From NCBI GenBank assembly GCA_905213155.1, contig CAJMHI010000059.1, positions 1-9,487 on the forward strand: 9,487 nucleotides of DNA, given 5' to 3'. A program made the translations under genes and the position numbers. The stretch is from an uncultured Acidaminococcus sp. (GTDB lineage: Bacteria; Bacillota; Negativicutes; Acidaminococcales; Acidaminococcaceae). The notes under the pieces are model-generated. The model did no database searches and had not been told where the DNA came from. It was given only the letters and a program-made list of their open reading frames with translations. Shown here one piece after another: positions 6,881 to 9,487 of this stretch. Within the stretch, counting starts at the first letter, position 1; every line of letters begins with the position of its first letter.

Positions 6881-7462
6881 CTACCGGATAAAGTTGGTCT
6901 TTGTAGGTTCTGCCATAGCGGGTACCGGTATACCTGCTTTCTTTCCTGCCTCAATACATTGCAAGAGCCAGGCCATATTGCGTCCCAGTGTGCGCATGGT
7001 AAAGACGCCTTCAGCATCTTGTTTGGCTTCTTCCGGCGTATTGCCAAAAATCATATTCCAGTAACTGGAGGAAACCAGCGGCATTTCGCTGATACCGGGA
7101 TATTTAGCCAGTACATCGAGGGAAGCTGCTGTTCCGCCTCTCCGGGCGCTGGTCAGTACGGCGCAGGGTTTATGTACCAGGTCTTTCCGCGCCACGCCAA
7201 ACAAACGGTCCAGGAATACCTGAATTTCACCCGTAGGGGACGCATAATATACCGGTGCCCCGATCACCAGGCCATCAATCTCTTTGCATTTTTCCGCTAC
7301 GTCTTTGACCAATGCATTCAGATTGCCATTTACCGCATTGAGCCCCACATACACAATTTCCGTGTCAATCCCGGCAGCGTTAAGTTCTTCTGCCACCAGA
7401 TTTAAGGCCGTGCAGGTCACTTGGTGTTCCCGGCGGCTGCCGTTTAATAACAAAACTTTCAT
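6881..7462 (-). CDS. Flavodoxin-fold NAD(P)H-dependent FMN oxidoreductase
   Basis: Protein of 193 aa of the NADPH-dependent FMN reductase/flavodoxin-like family, probably a cytosolic FMN-binding reductase of unknown substrate. MKVLLLNGSRREHQVTCTAL (1-20) is the first strand and phosphate-binding loop for FMN. GAPVYYASPTGEIQVFLDR (68-86) forms the isoalloxazine-side loop and dimer helix. SARRGGTAA (105-113) and SSSYWNMIFGNTPEE (131-145) are typical of one Bacillota branch. Members I remember from that branch carry a cysteine-rich insert (GCIACGKC-like) after the second strand; here NAVNGNLNALVKD stands in that place, shorter and without cysteines. GGAGG at 7470-7474 is 7 nt from the ATG at 7462; a TTG at 7480 overlaps the ribosome binding site and is rejected. 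It may be cotranscribed by read-through from the small gene upstream, as no good promoter of its own was seen. Confidence 0.88.
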   Translation of the reverse strand: MKVLLLNGSRREHQVTCTALNLVAEELNAAGIDTEIVYVGLNAVNGNLNALVKDVAEKCKEIDGLVIGAPVYYASPTGEIQVFLDRLFGVARKDLVHKPCAVLTSARRGGTAASLDVLAKYPGISEMPLVSSSYWNMIFGNTPEEAKQDAEGVFTMRTLGRNMAWLLQCIEAGKKAGIPVPAMAEPTKTNFIR

Positions 7463-7509
7463 GGGATTTCCTCCATTCAAAAAAAGTCTTTTTAACAGGA
7501 TAGCGCTGT

Positions 7510-7538
7510 AAAAAAACCGGAGGGGATATTCCCTCCAG
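7510..7538 (-). terminator. Intrinsic terminator of the 26-codon gene
   Basis: On the minus strand CTGGAGGG (7538-7531) pairs with CCCTCCGG (7524-7517), an 8-bp stem with one G-T wobble and a 6-nt loop. It is followed at once by seven T (7516-7510). It begins 12 nt past the small gene's TAA. This is the clearest terminator in the window. Confidence 0.88.
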
Positions 7539-7549
7539 TTTCTATTTGA

Positions 7550-7630
7550 TTATTTGTGTTTGACGCCTGTGATAACAGCCATCATAAAAGTAAATATCGT
7601 GGCATAAGCCCAGAACTTATGTTGTTTCAT
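7550..7630 (-). CDS. 26-aa single-pass membrane peptide
   Basis: A short gene of 26 codons plus stop. The peptide starts MKQHKFWAYA, runs through a hydrophobic stretch of about 16 residues (WAYATIFTFMMAVITG) and ends GVKHK. Positive residues at both ends flank a segment just long enough for one membrane helix. Support is strong for so small a gene: GGGAGG at 7643-7638 stands 7 nt from the ATG, a good extended -10 promoter lies upstream, and an intrinsic terminator starts 12 nt after the stop, so it is a complete monocistronic unit. I have a vague memory of similar short proteins with an HKFWA start and TGxKHK end in other Bacillota, unverified. Function unknown; candidates are a small regulator of a membrane complex or a toxin-like peptide, though no antisense RNA partner was identified. 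Confidence 0.75.
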   Translation of the reverse strand: MKQHKFWAYATIFTFMMAVITGVKHK

Positions 7631-7664
7631 TGCAATCCCTCCCCACAAGCTATTGCCTGTTTTT

Positions 7665-7693
7665 ATTATAGCAGGATGGCATCCATTTGACAA
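7665..7693 (-). promoter_or_regulatory. Extended -10 promoter of the 26-codon gene
   Basis: On the minus strand TTGTCA (7693-7688, 5 of 6 matches) is followed after 17 bp by a perfect TATAAT (7670-7665) preceded by TGC, the extended -10 motif. The predicted start is near 7658, about 28 nt before the ATG. It is the best promoter in the window. The spacer contains the perfect 11-bp palindrome GGATGCCATCC (7684-7674). No terminator separates it from the tyrS stop at 7712. Confidence 0.8.
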
Positions 7694-7711
7694 ATTCGCT
7701 GACTGCGTGAT

Positions 7712-8932
7712 TTATTGCCGCAGCAAGCGGTAATATTTCTTTTTACCCTTGCGCAGCAGCAGGCTGTCCTTGCCCTTAAAGAGCGCATCATCCACGTCGG
7801 TATTCACATCGGTGACCTTTTCTTCGTCAATAGTCAGTCCGTCCTGCTGCATCAGGCGGCGCCCTTCGCTCTTAGAACTGATTACTTTATTGGCAAAGAG
7901 CAAATCCAGGAGTTTCTGCCCCATATCTTCTGCCCTTACAGCAATAGTGGGCACATCGTCCATATTGACGCCGCCTCCAAAGAGCGCTTCCGTAGCGCTT
8001 TGGGCTTTGGCAGCTGCTTCCTCGCCGTGGACAATCTTAGTGACTTCGTAAGCCAGGACTTTCTTCGCTTCGTTGATTTCTGCGCCCTGAAGTGCGCCCA
8101 AACGGCGTACCTCGTCCATAGGCAGGAAGGTTAACAAAGAGAGACACTTTTCTACATCTGCATCATCCACATTCCGCCAGTACTGGTAGAAATCATAAGG
8201 AGAGAATTTCTCAGGATCCAGCCATACAGCACCGCCCACAGTTTTACCCATTTTCTGTCCCTGGCTGTTGGTCAAAAGGGTATTCGTCATGCAATACGCC
8301 GGCTGTCGGTCTTTCCTCCGAATGAGTTCTACGCCGGCAATCATATTGGACCACTGGTCATCGCCGCCCAACTCCATGACACAATCATATTTCTGATGCA
8401 GCACATAAAAATCATAGGCCTGCATAATCATATAGTTCATTTCAAAGAAAGTGAGGCCATTTTCGCTGGCCAGCCGTGTTTTATAGCAGTCCGCTGCCAG
8501 CATCCGGTTTACAGAAAAATGTACACCCACTTCCCGGAGCATCTGGACATAATTCAGCTGCAGCAGCCAGTCTGCATTATTGGCAATGATAGCATGATCC
8601 AAATCAATAAACCGGGAAACTTGTTTTTTGATGCATTCCACGTTGTGGTGAATGAATTCCGGGGTTAGCATTTTGCGCATTTCATTTTTGCCGCTGGGGT
8701 CCCCCACCATACCGGTACCGCCGCCCAAAAGTACGATGGGGCGATGCCCGGCCCGCTGCATGTGGGCCATCACCATCAGTGCCACAAAATGCCCTACATG
8801 AAGGCTGTCCGCCGTAGGGTCAATGCCAATGTAGAAGGTTATTTTTTCCTTCCCTAACAGTTCCCGAATTTCCTCCGGATGGGATACTTGTTTCAAGTAA
8901 CCCCGTTCCTGCAGCACATCCACAACATTCAT
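7712..8932 (-). CDS. tyrS: Tyrosyl-tRNA synthetase
   Basis: Class I aminoacyl-tRNA synthetase of 406 aa that charges tRNA-Tyr with tyrosine, active as a dimer in the cytosol. The Rossmann domain shows FYIGIDPTADSLHVGHF (33-49) with HIGH-type HVGH at 45-48, then GGGTGMVGDPSGK (70-82), the substrate-pocket region YMIMQAYDFY (167-176), GGDDQWSNM (189-197), and KMSKS-type KMGKT at 227-231. The C-terminal 65 or so residues look like an S4 RNA-binding domain (KVISSKSEGRRLMQQDGL). Length is normal for the family. AAAGGAGG at 8947-8940 is 7 nt from the ATG at 8932; the TTG just before it at 8935 is too close. It follows mscL by 38 nt with no terminator, so no T-box leader can sit directly in front of it. 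Confidence 0.97.
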   Translation of the reverse strand: MNVVDVLQERGYLKQVSHPEEIRELLGKEKITFYIGIDPTADSLHVGHFVALMVMAHMQRAGHRPIVLLGGGTGMVGDPSGKNEMRKMLTPEFIHHNVECIKKQVSRFIDLDHAIIANNADWLLQLNYVQMLREVGVHFSVNRMLAADCYKTRLASENGLTFFEMNYMIMQAYDFYVLHQKYDCVMELGGDDQWSNMIAGVELIRRKDRQPAYCMTNTLLTNSQGQKMGKTVGGAVWLDPEKFSPYDFYQYWRNVDDADVEKCLSLLTFLPMDEVRRLGALQGAEINEAKKVLAYEVTKIVHGEEAAAKAQSATEALFGGGVNMDDVPTIAVRAEDMGQKLLDLLFANKVISSKSEGRRLMQQDGLTIDEEKVTDVNTDVDDALFKGKDSLLLRKGKKKYYRLLRQ

Positions 8933-8971
8933 CAATCTTCCTCCTTTAAAATGGGTTTATATCGTTATAGG

Positions 8972-9430
8972 TTATTCTGGTTTTACTTTGCCGCCTTTGG
9001 CAATCACGCTGGTACAGTGAGGGCAGCGGGTAGCTTCCGGATCCACCGGTTGCTTGCAATAGGGGCACAGGGTAGGTGCTTCCTGAGGTGCTTCCTTTTT
9101 TAATTTGTTCATCAAAGTGACGAGGCAAAAGATGACAAAAGCCATAATGATAAAGTCAATCAAATTGGTGATGAACTTACCATAGGCAATCACGGGCATC
9201 TTCGCTGCCTGGGCTTCTGCCAGCGTCGCTACTTTTTTGCTTCCCAGATTGATAAAGAGGTCACTGAAATCCACACCGCCAACGAGAACTCCAACGGGCG
9301 GCATCACCAGATCATTGACCACGGACGTTACGATTTTTCCAAAAGCACCGCCGATAATAACGCCAACGGCCATATCCACCACATTCCCCCGCAGGGCAAA
9401 GGCTTTAAATTGTTCAAAAAATTCTTTCAT
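8972..9430 (-). CDS. mscL: Large-conductance mechanosensitive channel MscL with zinc-ribbon-like tail
   Basis: Homopentameric inner-membrane channel of 152 aa that opens under membrane tension and releases solutes during hypo-osmotic shock. The N-terminal amphipathic helix MKEFFEQFKAFALRGNVVDM (1-20) and first pore helix AVGVIIGGAFGKIVTSVVND (21-40) are canonical. A periplasmic loop covers about 50-80 and the second helix about 85-108. The usual cytoplasmic helix is followed by a tail with C122-P-Y-C125 and C136-P-H-C139, two CxxC knuckles spaced like a zinc ribbon. This makes the protein somewhat longer than the roughly 136 aa of E. coli MscL. The ATG at 9430 fits the family start exactly, though only a weak Shine-Dalgarno (AAGAA) precedes it. 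The 57 bases upstream to the window edge show no promoter I trust. Confidence 0.96.
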   Translation of the reverse strand: MKEFFEQFKAFALRGNVVDMAVGVIIGGAFGKIVTSVVNDLVMPPVGVLVGGVDFSDLFINLGSKKVATLAEAQAAKMPVIAYGKFITNLIDFIIMAFVIFCLVTLMNKLKKEAPQEAPTLCPYCKQPVDPEATRCPHCTSVIAKGGKVKPE

Positions 9431-9487
9431 GATATTCTTGTATGATAATTACAGAAGCAAAATCACCATTTTCCTTTCTTTAGATTC

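Noticed and set aside
6959..7405. Plus-strand open frame of 148 codons opposite the flavin oxidoreductase.
   Set aside because: Shadow of a real gene whose protein sequence is clearly conserved; the plus-strand product matches nothing I recognise.
7715..8134. Plus-strand open frame of 139 codons opposite the 3' part of tyrS.
   Set aside because: Lies antisense to the S4 and catalytic domain coding sequence; no start signals.
9449..9469. Minus-strand six-codon frame MVILLL upstream of mscL with a GGA-containing site.
   Set aside because: Too short to separate from chance, and the Shine-Dalgarno spacing is poor; no attenuator-like hairpins are visible in the bases available.

Overview
This window reads as ordinary chromosome from a bacterium of about 50% GC, most likely an anaerobic member of the Bacillota. 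Strong AGGAGG-type ribosome binding sites, the mscL-tyrS pair, the lar/nik gene set and the style of the flavoproteins fit Clostridia or Negativicutes; this placement is a judgement from protein style, not from a marker gene. All ten genes recognised lie on the minus strand, so transcription runs from high to low coordinates.

Layout in transcription order: (1) mscL (9430-8972), a large-conductance mechanosensitive channel with a C-terminal zinc-ribbon-like tail, followed after 38 nt by tyrS (8932-7712), tyrosyl-tRNA synthetase. (2) A separate small unit at 7693-7510: an extended -10 promoter, a strong ribosome binding site, a 26-codon gene for a single-pass membrane peptide, and an intrinsic terminator. 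(3) A flavodoxin-fold, NAD(P)H-dependent FMN oxidoreductase (7462-6881). (4) A seven-gene cluster starting from a recognisable promoter at 6798-6770: larE, larB, larC, nikMN, nikQ, nikO and a YqhD/Bdh-type metal-dependent alcohol dehydrogenase, ending at 94. Gaps between these genes run from a 4-nt overlap to 18 nt, so they very probably form one operon.

The cluster makes biochemical sense as a nickel cofactor unit. LarB carboxylates and hydrolyses nicotinic acid adenine dinucleotide, LarE thiolates the two carboxylates, and LarC inserts nickel to give the nickel-pincer nucleotide (NPN). NikMN, NikQ and NikO form an energy-coupling-factor nickel importer that would supply the metal. LarA, the lactate racemase that normally uses NPN, is not in the window, and the operon ends instead in an alcohol dehydrogenase that keeps all four classical metal ligands. 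No convincing terminator follows that gene before the left edge, so the operon may continue there.

Points of most interest are: an NPN operon with no visible client enzyme; a LarE with the three-cysteine pattern expected of the iron-sulfur, catalytic type; a LarC read in a single frame with a very histidine-rich linker; and the self-contained 26-codon gene. I saw no mobile elements, CRISPR arrays, tRNA or rRNA genes, and no plus-strand genes. The 93 bases left of the dehydrogenase stop hold nothing I can name.
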